Part shown: piece after piece, positions 38,539-45,541 of the stretch
How positions within the stretch are numbered: position 1 is the stretch's first letter
How the letters are laid out: each line of letters begins with the position of its first letter
NCBI RefSeq assembly: GCF_934632265.1
Contig: NZ_CAKTYH010000002.1
Location: 1 to 52,215 of the forward strand
Direction: 5' to 3'
Source of the DNA: an uncultured Senegalimassilia sp.
GTDB taxonomy: Bacteria > Actinomycetota > Coriobacteriia > Coriobacteriales > Eggerthellaceae
DNA length: 52,215 nt
Program-made: the position numbers and the translations under genes
Notes under the pieces: generated by a model
The model's input: the letters and a program-made list of their open reading frames with translations, nothing else
What the model was told of the DNA's origin: nothing
Databases searched by the model: none

Positions 38539-39009
38539 ATGTCTTGCGATCATAAGAATCCCGTCATCGGCATCATCATGGGCTCCGAGAGCGACATGCC
38601 CGCCATGGAGCCTTGCATGAAGCAGCTCGAGGAGTTCGGCGTCCCGTACGAGGTGAAGGTTGCCAGCGCGCACCGCAAGCCCGCCGAGGTGCATGAGTGG
38701 GCCTCCACTGCGCATGAGCGCGGCATCAAGGTCATCATCGCCGCTGCCGGCAAGGCTGCCCACTTGGGCGGCGTGGTTGCCGCTTACACCCCGGACCCGG
38801 TTATCGCCGTCCCCATGAAGACGAGCGATCTGGGCGGTCTTGATTCGCTGCTGTCCATGGTGCAGATGCCCTCCGGCGTGCCGGTTGCCACCGTTGCCAT
38901 CAACGGCGCGAAGAACGCTGCTATTTTGGCCGTGCAAATCATGGGCACCGGCTGCGACGGCGCCCGCCAGAAGATCATCGACATGAAGAAGGCCATGGCC
39001 GAGGCGTAA
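38539..39009 (+). CDS. purE: N5-carboxyaminoimidazole ribonucleotide mutase
   Basis: PurE (class I) moves the carboxyl group of N5-CAIR to give CAIR in purine synthesis. The signature is complete: GSESDMPAM near the N-terminus, SAHRKP, and [15 protein letters not shown] with the conserved Asp and His. The 156 residues are the usual length. No purK is adjacent. It is monocistronic, with a terminator just after. Confidence 0.95.
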   Translation: MSCDHKNPVIGIIMGSESDMPAMEPCMKQLEEFGVPYEVKVASAHRKPAEVHEWASTAHERGIKVIIAAAGKAAHLGGVVAAYTPDPVIAVPMKTSDLGGLDSLLSMVQMPSGVPVATVAINGAKNAAILAVQIMGTGCDGARQKIIDMKKAMAEA

Positions 39010-39024
39010 AGCCGGCCACTTGCG

Positions 39025-39055
39025 AAAGGGCGACGGGGCAACCTGTCGCCCTTTT
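39025..39055 (+). terminator. purE terminator
   Basis: AAAGGGCGAC pairs with GTCGCCCTTT, followed by TG. It isolates purE from iorA. Confidence 0.85.
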
Positions 39056-39093
39056 GCTATCATGAACAGGTATCAAGACGATTCTCCCGACGC

Positions 39094-39109
39094 TGTTTCA
39101 CGTGAAACA
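39094..39109. promoter_or_regulatory. parS: parS site 6
   Basis: Exact TGTTTCACGTGAAACA palindrome 46 bp before the iorA start, within the iorA promoter/leader region. Confidence 0.95.
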
Positions 39110-39155
39110 GAACAGGGAGCGATTCCTGAAATCAGGCTTTGAAGCGGGGAAACAT

Positions 39156-41108
39156 ATGACGAAGAAACTGCTAATGGGCAACGAGGCGTTCGCCCATGCC
39201 GCACTTGAGGCGGGGGTGTGCGTTGTTGCGGGTTATCCCGGGACGCCGTCGTCCGAGGTGACGGAAACCGTGGCGAAGCTCCATGCTTCCGGCGCCGCCA
39301 AGGGTGTCCATGTGGAGTGGTCCACGAACGAGAAGAGCGCGCTTGAGCTGCTTGCCGGCGCATCGTACTGCGGCGCACGTACATTGTTCGCCTGCAAGCA
39401 GGTGGGCCTGAACGTGGCAAGCGATCCGCTGATGAGCCTGAACTACGTGGGCGTGAAGGGCGGCACGGTGTTGTTCGTCGCCGACGATCCCGGCCCTATC
39501 TCGTCGCAGACTGAGCAGGACACGCGTAGGTTCGGCAACTTCGCCAAGGTGCCGGTGCTCGACCCGGCAACGCCCGATCAGGGCTTCGCCATGATGAAGG
39601 CGGCGTTTGAGCTTTCGGAACGCTATAAAACGCCGGTCATCGTCCGTCCCACCACGCGTGTGTGCCATGCTTCGACCTTCTTCGACGTTGCAGAGGAAAC
39701 GCATGCCAAGCCCGTGCCCGAGGAAGGCTTCGAGCGCGGACCGCGCTGGGTCATTTTCCCGAAGCGCGCCTATGAGGGCCATGGGGAGATCAACGAGCGC
39801 CTGCGCGCAATCGCCACCGACTATGCGACGAACCCTGTTTTCGGTGAATTCAATCCCGTTGACGAGCGTCGCGTGGCTGGTCAAATCACCCGTTTCGGCA
39901 TCGTCGCCGGCGGCGTGTCTGCAGCTTACGCACTCGAGGCGCTGCGCCTGCTCGAAGAGCGCGCGAACGAGCGTGGCGTGCAGCTGCCGGCGTATCGCTT
40001 CTGGCAGGTGGGCACCCCCTTCCCGTTCCCCGAGCGTACGTGCGCCGAGTTCACCAAGGGCCTGACCGACGTGCTCGTGCTCGAGGAGCTCGACCATGTG
40101 CTCGAGGATGAGCTGCTGGCGTTCGCCGGCAAGACGCATGCTGAATACAACACGCACGGCAAGCTGACGGGCGAAGCGCGCGATCGCGGCGAGAACGACG
40201 TCGACGACATCCTTGCCCGCTTGGCCGTCTACCTTGGCGTCCCCGAGTTGGCTGAGGCCGAGGACGCTGCGACCTACGACGACGCCGACCCCGAGCAGCC
40301 CCTGCCGATTCGCCCGCCGGTGCTGTGCCCGGGCTGCCCGCATCGCGGCAGCTTCTACGCCGTTAAGCGCGCGCTGGGCAAGACCCCGGCCGTGTTCTGC
40401 GGCGATATCGGATGTTACACGCTGGGCAACGCCATGCCGCTCGATGCGGTGGACACGTGCCTGTGCATGGGCGCCGGCATCACCATGGCGCAGGGTTTCT
40501 CCGTGGTCGAGCCGCAGAAGAAGGCCCTGGCGTTCGTCGGCGACTCGACGTTTTTCGCCAGCGGCTTGCCGGGAATCGTGAACGCCGTGTACAACGGCCA
40601 CGACTTCACGCTGTGCGTGCTCGACAACGCAACCACCGCCATGACGGGCAGCCAGCCGCATCCGGGCACGGGCGTGACGCTGATGGGCGAGCGCCGCAAG
40701 CCGGTTTCCATCGAGGGCGTGCTGAAGGCGGTGGGCTTCGAGTGCATCGTGCACGCCGACCCGCTGAACCTGCAGCAGTCCATCGATGCCGCGCGTGAGG
40801 CGATCGATTTCGAGGGGCCTTCCGCCATCATGTTCGAAAGCCCCTGCGTGCAGCTGTTCAAGCCGGCTGCTCCTGTGGTGTTGGACGCGCAGCGTTGTAC
40901 GGGTTGCAAAAAGTGCATCACCGAGATCGGATGCCCCGGCATCGGCTTCAACGCCGACGCCCGCGGCCCGAAAAGCGGGGAGCGCGGCCAGGCGTTCATC
41001 GACGCCGGCCAGTGCAACGGGTGCGGGCTGTGCACGCAGGTGTGCCCGTTCGATTGCATCTCCGTGGTCGACGCCGCATCCGCCGCTAGCGAGAAGAAGG
41101 AGGCCTAG
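39156..41108 (+). CDS. iorA: Indolepyruvate:ferredoxin oxidoreductase alpha subunit
   Basis: IorA/IorB oxidatively decarboxylates aryl pyruvates (from Trp, Phe, Tyr) with CoA to arylacetyl-CoA, reducing ferredoxin. The protein has 650 residues: an N-terminal pyrimidine-like domain (GVCVVAGYPGTPSSEVTE), a ThDP-binding domain (AFVGDSTFFASGLPGI and LDNATTAMTGSQPHPG), and two C-terminal [4Fe-4S] motifs, RCTGCKKC (about 578) and QCNGCGLCTQVCPF (about 619). The start at 39156 has GGGGA 5 nt upstream; a longer frame from 39102 would translate half of the parS site. iorB follows after 1 nt, so the pair is an operon. Confidence 0.93.
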   Translation: MTKKLLMGNEAFAHAALEAGVCVVAGYPGTPSSEVTETVAKLHASGAAKGVHVEWSTNEKSALELLAGASYCGARTLFACKQVGLNVASDPLMSLNYVGVKGGTVLFVADDPGPISSQTEQDTRRFGNFAKVPVLDPATPDQGFAMMKAAFELSERYKTPVIVRPTTRVCHASTFFDVAEETHAKPVPEEGFERGPRWVIFPKRAYEGHGEINERLRAIATDYATNPVFGEFNPVDERRVAGQITRFGIVAGGVSAAYALEALRLLEERANERGVQLPAYRFWQVGTPFPFPERTCAEFTKGLTDVLVLEELDHVLEDELLAFAGKTHAEYNTHGKLTGEARDRGENDVDDILARLAVYLGVPELAEAEDAATYDDADPEQPLPIRPPVLCPGCPHRGSFYAVKRALGKTPAVFCGDIGCYTLGNAMPLDAVDTCLCMGAGITMAQGFSVVEPQKKALAFVGDSTFFASGLPGIVNAVYNGHDFTLCVLDNATTAMTGSQPHPGTGVTLMGERRKPVSIEGVLKAVGFECIVHADPLNLQQSIDAAREAIDFEGPSAIMFESPCVQLFKPAAPVVLDAQRCTGCKKCITEIGCPGIGFNADARGPKSGERGQAFIDAGQCNGCGLCTQVCPFDCISVVDAASAASEKKEA

Positions 41109-41109
41109 C

Positions 41110-41706
41110 ATGCTGAACATCCTGCTCACGGGCGTAGGCGGCCAGGGAACGGTTTTGGCTGCGAAGGTGCTTGCCCAGGCCGCTTTGGAAAAGGGCTGGC
41201 AGGTGCGCACGGCCGAGACCATCGGCATGGCGCAGCGCGGCGGCAACGTGGTGTCGCATGTGCGTATCGGCAACAAGGGCGAGCAGGTGCATGCGCCCCT
41301 GGTCAGCCGGGGTACCACCGACTTGATCATCGCGTTCGAGCCGGCCGAGGCCGCGCGCGTGCTGTCCTACCTTGCCCCCGCGGGAACGTTGGTGTTCGCC
41401 ACCACCGCGGTTCAGCCGGTGACGGCGGCGCTGTCGAAGAACCCGTACCGCGCAAGCGATGTGATCGCGAACATGGAGCGCGCGCTGGCCGGCACGCAGG
41501 CGAAGCTCGTGCCCGTCGACGATGCGGCGCTCACGAAGGAGGCTGGAAGCCGCAAGGTGCTTAACAGCCTGCTGTTGGCCAAGGCCTTGCAAACCGGATG
41601 CGTGCCGATCGATGTCGAAGACCTTCGCGCGGCGATCTCCGCCTGCGTCAAGCCGCGCTTCGTGGATATGAACCTGGAAGCCATCAACGTGGCGGTGGGG
41701 GAATAG
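41110..41706 (+). CDS. iorB: Indolepyruvate:ferredoxin oxidoreductase beta subunit
   Basis: IorB is the gamma-type subunit of the 2-oxoacid:ferredoxin oxidoreductase family that contacts CoA. The 198-residue protein shows the family start NILLTGVGGQGTVLAAKVLA (residues 3-22), then AETIGMAQRGGNVVSHVRIG. It begins one base after the iorA stop and ends at a strong terminator, so iorAB is a two-gene unit. Confidence 0.93.
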   Translation: MLNILLTGVGGQGTVLAAKVLAQAALEKGWQVRTAETIGMAQRGGNVVSHVRIGNKGEQVHAPLVSRGTTDLIIAFEPAEAARVLSYLAPAGTLVFATTAVQPVTAALSKNPYRASDVIANMERALAGTQAKLVPVDDAALTKEAGSRKVLNSLLLAKALQTGCVPIDVEDLRAAISACVKPRFVDMNLEAINVAVGE

Positions 41707-41728
41707 CGCGCAAAACCCTGCGTTACAA

Positions 41729-41765
41729 GCAACGGGACCGCAAATCGGTCCCGTTGCCGTTTTTG
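41729..41765 (+). terminator. iorAB terminator
   Basis: GCAACGGGACCG pairs perfectly (12 bp) with CGGTCCCGTTGC, followed after CG by five T. Confidence 0.88.
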
Positions 41766-41769
41766 GGGG

Positions 41770-41797
41770 TTGCCTGCAGTGAGGTTTGGCCTACAAT
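41770..41797 (+). promoter_or_regulatory. Promoter of the paaK leader transcript
   Basis: TTGCCT (41770-41775), a 16-bp spacer and TACAAT (41792-41797). The predicted start of transcription, 8 nt after the -10 box, is the A of the ATG at 41805. Confidence 0.65.
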
Positions 41798-41804
41798 GGC
41801 CAGT

Positions 41805-41873
41805 ATGACTTCGGTATTCGACATCCACTTCTCCTCAGCCGCGCGCAACGCGTTGGCTGGTCGATGGCTTTAG
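41805..41873 (+). CDS. Putative leaderless leader peptide before paaK (ends RWL)
   Basis: A 22-codon frame starting MTSVFDIHF and ending AGRWL-TAG. The ATG is exactly 7 nt after the TACAAT box and has no ribosome binding site, fitting leaderless initiation. GCTTCAAG (41873-41880) begins at the G of the stop codon and pairs with CTTGAAGC (41932-41939), so a ribosome reading the end of the frame would disrupt the stem. There is a single Trp codon next to the end. No homologue is known to me, and translation is a prediction from geometry. Confidence 0.45.
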   Translation: MTSVFDIHFSSAARNALAGRWL

Positions 41874-41939
41874 CTTCAAGACCTGTAAGGCTTGGGGCCG
41901 ATTTGTCGTGCTTCCCTGCAGCTTTTTCGGGCTTGAAGC
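41873..41939 (+). promoter_or_regulatory. Long-range stem in the paaK leader
   Basis: GCTTCAAG (41873-41880) pairs perfectly with CTTGAAGC (41932-41939). No T-run follows, so it is not a simple terminator; 68 nt remain to the paaK start. It may be an antiterminator or translational switch. Confidence 0.45.
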
Positions 41940-42007
41940 GCCTACGCACTTTTCCTCACACAGCATGAATAACAACAGAGCAAGCCATTTGAACAAGGGA
42001 GCATACT

Positions 42008-43249
42008 ATGCAGATGAAGCCGGAGCAGCTTGAGATCATCAAAGAGCAGTTCAAAACCCTGAAGGACCGTTCGGCTTTCTACGCCCGCAAATTCAAGGAC
42101 ATCGATCTGTCCGACGTGCAGACCCAGGAAGATTTCGAGAAGCTGCCGTTCTCGGAAAAGGCCGATTTGCGCGAGGCATACCCGCTGGGACTGCAGGCAG
42201 TGCCGGATGAGAAGATCATCCGCATCCACAGCTCCTCGGGCACCACGGGCACCCCGGTCGTCATCCCCTACACGCAGAAGGACGTCGACGATTGGGCCAC
42301 CATGTTCGCGCGCTGCTACGAGACGGCGGGCATCACGAACACCGACCGCATCCAGATCACCCCTGGTTACGGCCTGTGGACTGCCGGCATCGGTTTTCAG
42401 CTGGGCTGCGAGCGCCTGGGCGCCATGGCCATCCCCATGGGTCCCGGCAACACCGAAAAGCAGCTGCAGATGATGCAGGACCTGCATTCCACCGTCATCA
42501 CGGGCACGTCCAGCTATGCGCTGCTGCTTGCCGAGGAGATCGAGAAGCGCGGTCTGCGCGACAAGCTCGACCTGCGCAAGGGCGTCATCGGCTCCGAGCG
42601 CTGGGGCGAGAAGATGCGCCAGCGCATCTCCAACGAGCTGGGCATCGAGATCTTCGACATCTACGGCCTGACCGAGATCTACGGCCCGGGCATCGGCATC
42701 TCCTGCGAAGAGCACCACGGCATGCACATCTGGGAAGACTACGTGTACTGCGAGATCATCGACCCGAAGACCGGCGAGCAGCTGCCTGACGGCGAAGTCG
42801 GCGAGCTGGTGCTCACCACGCTGCGCAAGGAAGGCGCGCCGCTGATCCGCTACCGCACGCACGACCTTACGCGCATCATCCCCGGCGACTGCAAGTGCAA
42901 GTTCGGCAGCCACCATCCGCGTATCGACATCCTGACGGGCCGCACCGACGACATGGTCAAGGTGAAGGGCTGCAACATGTTCCCCTCCCAGATCGAGGAG
43001 GTGCTGCAGTTCACCGACGGCGCGTCGTCCGAGTATCAGGTAATGATCGAGGCCGTGAACGGCCGCGACGTGCTCACGGTGCTGTTCGAGACGCCGCTTG
43101 AGGGCGAGGAGCGCGAGCAATGCGAGCAGCAGTTGGCGGCCATCTTCAAGGCGAAGATCGGCTGCACCCCCGAGGCGAAGGGCGTCCCCATGGGCGAGCT
43201 GCCGCGCAGCGAGAAGAAGTCGAAGCGCATCTTCGACTCCCGCTACTAA
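42008..43249 (+). CDS. paaK: Phenylacetate-CoA ligase family protein
   Basis: The enzyme interconverts arylacetate, CoA and ATP with arylacetyl-CoA, AMP and PPi. The 413-residue protein has the AMP-binding loop SSSGTTGTPV (about residues 75-84), YGLTEIYGPGIG, and RTDDMVKVKGCNMFPSQIE at the hinge. Its position after iorAB suggests it handles the arylacetyl-CoA made by IorAB. In anaerobes it could run toward ATP formation, an inference. AAGGGAG lies 4-6 nt before the ATG. The terminator at 43275 closes it. Confidence 0.92.
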   Translation: MQMKPEQLEIIKEQFKTLKDRSAFYARKFKDIDLSDVQTQEDFEKLPFSEKADLREAYPLGLQAVPDEKIIRIHSSSGTTGTPVVIPYTQKDVDDWATMFARCYETAGITNTDRIQITPGYGLWTAGIGFQLGCERLGAMAIPMGPGNTEKQLQMMQDLHSTVITGTSSYALLLAEEIEKRGLRDKLDLRKGVIGSERWGEKMRQRISNELGIEIFDIYGLTEIYGPGIGISCEEHHGMHIWEDYVYCEIIDPKTGEQLPDGEVGELVLTTLRKEGAPLIRYRTHDLTRIIPGDCKCKFGSHHPRIDILTGRTDDMVKVKGCNMFPSQIEEVLQFTDGASSEYQVMIEAVNGRDVLTVLFETPLEGEEREQCEQQLAAIFKAKIGCTPEAKGVPMGELPRSEKKSKRIFDSRY

Positions 43250-43274
43250 AAGCTTGCGAACAAGTTGAATGCGA

Positions 43275-43306
43275 AGCGAAGCCGGGCCACGTCCGGCTTC
43301 GCTTTT
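43275..43306 (+). terminator. paaK terminator
   Basis: AGCGAAGCCGG pairs perfectly (11 bp) with CCGGCTTCGCT, followed by T residues, 26 nt after the paaK stop. Confidence 0.9.
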
Positions 43307-43379
43307 CCTAATACGAACCTGTTCGCTAGGAAATAATGTTGCCGTTCGGGAAAATCCTGGACGGAAAGACACTCGACTG

Positions 43380-43388
43380 TGGTAGAGT
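43380..43388 (+). promoter_or_regulatory. Extended -10 promoter of the tyrosine leader
   Basis: TGG-TAGAGT (43380-43388) is an extended -10 type element exactly 7 nt before the ATG at 43396. The -35 (TGGACG at 43358) is weak. Confidence 0.5.
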
Positions 43389-43395
43389 AGCGCCC

Positions 43396-43575
43396 ATGAG
43401 CATCGTGAACGGACATATCGCCGCATCCCGCAGCGCTCAGCAGACCGCTGAGCTGGCTGCCATGCTGCGCGCTTCCGATGTCCAAATGGTGTCTTTTGCC
43501 GGCAAGGCCGCTGCTGAATCCGGCGCGACGAAGCCCTGCCTTCCTTCCTATTATTATTCCTATCGATACCTGTAG
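43396..43575 (+). CDS. Putative tyrosine-rich leader peptide before the SSF symporter
   Basis: A 59-codon frame that ends SYYYSYRYL-TAG: five Tyr codons (TAT TAT TAT, TAT, TAC) in the last eight. Tyr codons are absent before residue 52, so the run is strongly localised. The ATG lies 7 nt after a -10 element without a ribosome binding site; an in-frame ATG at 43336 with AGGA upstream is an alternative. The stop G is the first base of a long-range stem. This is the layout of an amino-acid-sensing leader. The long length and the lack of a U-run terminator downstream are unusual for classic attenuation. It is not a family I recognise. Confidence 0.55.
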   Translation: MSIVNGHIAASRSAQQTAELAAMLRASDVQMVSFAGKAAAESGATKPCLPSYYYSYRYL

Positions 43576-43775
43576 CACACGGGGCTTAGCCGCTGCGTGC
43601 GTCCGTTAGACGTGGCGTATGTTCGCAGCGAACTCGGGCTTGTGCCGTGTGCGTCTCCGGGTTGGGTGAATCAGATGCGTTCGCTTGCCCAGCCGTGTCC
43701 TTGACGAGGGGCAGCTGCTTTCCGAACAGGGAAGATTCCACGGTCTACACGATATCGATCGGTAAAGGAACGATC
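43575..43775 (+). promoter_or_regulatory. Structured leader between the Tyr-rich peptide and the SSF gene
   Basis: GCACACGG (43575-43582) pairs with CCGTGTGC (43645-43652); CGCTGCG (43591-43597) pairs with CGCAGCG (43624-43630) inside it. ACACGG can pair alternatively with CCGTGT at 43693-43698, and GGTTGGG (43660-43666) with CCCAGCC (43688-43694), so mutually exclusive folds exist. GATCG (43757-43761) pairs with CGATC (43771-43775), presenting the AAAGGA ribosome binding site in a loop. The regulation is inferred. Apart from this I see no gene in the gap. Confidence 0.5.
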
Positions 43776-45329
43776 ATGGTCGCAAAAATCTGCATGGTTT
43801 TGATTTTCGTCGGCGTGGCGGTCGGCGTCGGCTTGTACTGCCGACGTACCACCACCAGCGTCGACGGTTTCGTTCTGGGTGGGCGCAACGTCGGCCCTTG
43901 GATGAGCGCATTCGCATATGGTACCAGCTACTTCTCCGCCGTGGTGTTCGTCGGCTACGCCGGCCAGTTCGGTTGGAAGTACGGCATCGCCGCCGTGTGG
44001 GCCGGCATCGGCAACGCTATCCTGGGCAGCCTTTTGGCTTGGTGGGTGCTCGGCCCGCGCACGCGTGAGATGACGCATCGTCTGGGCGCCACCACCATGC
44101 CCGAGTTCTTCGGCAAGCGTTTCCAGTCGAAGGGCCTGCGTATCGCCAGCGCGGCCATCATCTTCGTCTTCCTGATCCCGTACACCGCAAGCGTGTACAA
44201 CGGCTTGTCCCGCCTCTTTGGCATGGCGTTCGGCCTTCCTTACGAGGTGTGCGTCATCGGCATGGCCGTCATCACGTGCCTGTACGTGGTGCTGGGCGGT
44301 TACATGGCAACCGTCATGAACGACTTCCTGCAGGGCATCGTCATGCTGTTCGGCATCGTTGCGGTCATCGCGGCGGTCATCCTGAACAACGGCGGCTTCA
44401 GCGAGGCCATCACCACGCTGTCGCAGATCTCGGCCGAGGGCTCTCAGATGGCCGGCCCGTTCGTCAGCATGTTCGGCCCCGACTTGTTCAACCTGCTCGG
44501 CGTTGTGGTGCTGACCAGCCTTGGCACCTGGGGTTTGCCGCAGATGGTGCAGAAGTTCTACGCCATCAAATCCGGCCCGGCGGTGAAGCAGGGCGCCATC
44601 ATCTCCACGCTGTTCGCGTTCGTGGTCGCCGGCGGCAGCTACTTCCTGGGCGGTTTCGGTCGTCTGTACGCTGACAAGATCGAGATCGGCCCCACCGGCG
44701 TTCCGGTGTACGACTCCATCATCCCGACCATGCTGTCCACTCTGCCCGATATCCTCATCGGCATCGTGATCGTGCTCGTGCTGTCCGCCAGCATGTCCAC
44801 GCTGTCCTCGCTTGTGCTGACCTCGTCCTCCACGCTGACGCTCGACCTTCTTCAAGGTAACGTGGTGAAGAAGATGAGCGAGCAGAGCAAGCTCGGCTGG
44901 ATGCGCGTCCTCATCGTGGTGTTCATCATCGTGTCCGCCGCGCTGGCGTTGATCCAGTACAACTCCTCCATCACGTTCATCGCGCAGCTCATGGGCATCT
45001 CCTGGGGCGCGTTGGCCGGCGCGTTCCTCGGCCCGTTATTGTGGGGTCTGTACTCTGGGCGCATCTCCAAGGCCGCCGTGTGGTGCAGCTTCATCGTGGG
45101 CGTGTGCCTGACCAGCGGGAACATGGTGCTCACCCTGATGGGCACGCCGCTGATCGCCAGCCCCATCAACTGCGGCGCCTTGGCCATGCTGCTGTCGCTG
45201 GTCATCGTGCCGGTGGTCAGCCTGTTCACCAAATCCGTTCCGTTTGAGGTGAACCCGCCCAGCCCCGAGGGCGCTATCGACCGTGAATACCAGCAGGAGC
45301 TGGCCGCGGAACGCAAGGCGGCGGAATAG
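43776..45329 (+). CDS. Sodium:solute symporter (SSF family)
   Basis: The 517-residue integral membrane protein has about 13 hydrophobic segments and the SSF pattern (FGTSYFSAVVFVGYAGQFGWKYG, TMPEFFGKRF, YVVLGGYMATVMNDFLQGIVM). SSF proteins couple Na+ influx to uptake of solutes such as proline, pantothenate or sugars; the substrate cannot be read here. The preceding Tyr-rich leader and the aromatic pathway genes suggest an aromatic amino acid or arylacetate substrate (inference). The start at 43776 has AAAGGA 7 nt upstream. Earlier in-frame ATGs have no ribosome binding site. Confidence 0.88.
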   Translation: MVAKICMVLIFVGVAVGVGLYCRRTTTSVDGFVLGGRNVGPWMSAFAYGTSYFSAVVFVGYAGQFGWKYGIAAVWAGIGNAILGSLLAWWVLGPRTREMTHRLGATTMPEFFGKRFQSKGLRIASAAIIFVFLIPYTASVYNGLSRLFGMAFGLPYEVCVIGMAVITCLYVVLGGYMATVMNDFLQGIVMLFGIVAVIAAVILNNGGFSEAITTLSQISAEGSQMAGPFVSMFGPDLFNLLGVVVLTSLGTWGLPQMVQKFYAIKSGPAVKQGAIISTLFAFVVAGGSYFLGGFGRLYADKIEIGPTGVPVYDSIIPTMLSTLPDILIGIVIVLVLSASMSTLSSLVLTSSSTLTLDLLQGNVVKKMSEQSKLGWMRVLIVVFIIVSAALALIQYNSSITFIAQLMGISWGALAGAFLGPLLWGLYSGRISKAAVWCSFIVGVCLTSGNMVLTLMGTPLIASPINCGALAMLLSLVIVPVVSLFTKSVPFEVNPPSPEGAIDREYQQELAAERKAAE

Positions 45330-45392
45330 CCTTTCGTTCGCGGTTTGCAGCTACGGCTTGAAGCGTACCGCGCAAAAAAGGATTTCTCAGAA

Positions 45393-45424
45393 GAAGCGCT
45401 GGGCGATGCGTCGTCCAGCGCTTC
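45393..45424 (+). terminator. Terminator-like hairpin after the SSF gene
   Basis: GAAGCGCTGG pairs perfectly with CCAGCGCTTC around a 12-nt loop, then CTATTCCTTTT. The T-run is broken. Confidence 0.55.
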
Positions 45425-45434
45425 CTATTCCTTT

Positions 45435-45450
45435 TGTTTCACGTGAAACC
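45435..45450. promoter_or_regulatory. parS: parS-like site 7 (15/16)
   Basis: TGTTTCACGTGAAACC matches parS at 15 of 16 positions. It lies 91 bp before the NhaC-family gene and is the farthest site from the origin in the window. Confidence 0.85.
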
Positions 45451-45541
45451 CCTCCGGCGGAATCCTGATGCGGTTCGACCGTTGCACTTGTATACTGATT
45501 CGCAATGGACTTTGAGGACCTTATGGAGAAAGGGAAGGGAA

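Noticed and set aside
39062..39142. 26-codon frame before iorA ending IRL-TGA, which resembles the other two leader peptides
   Set aside because: It translates the parS palindrome, its ATG overlaps the likely -10 box instead of lying 7 nt after it, no stem begins at its stop, and no aromatic codon is near its end.
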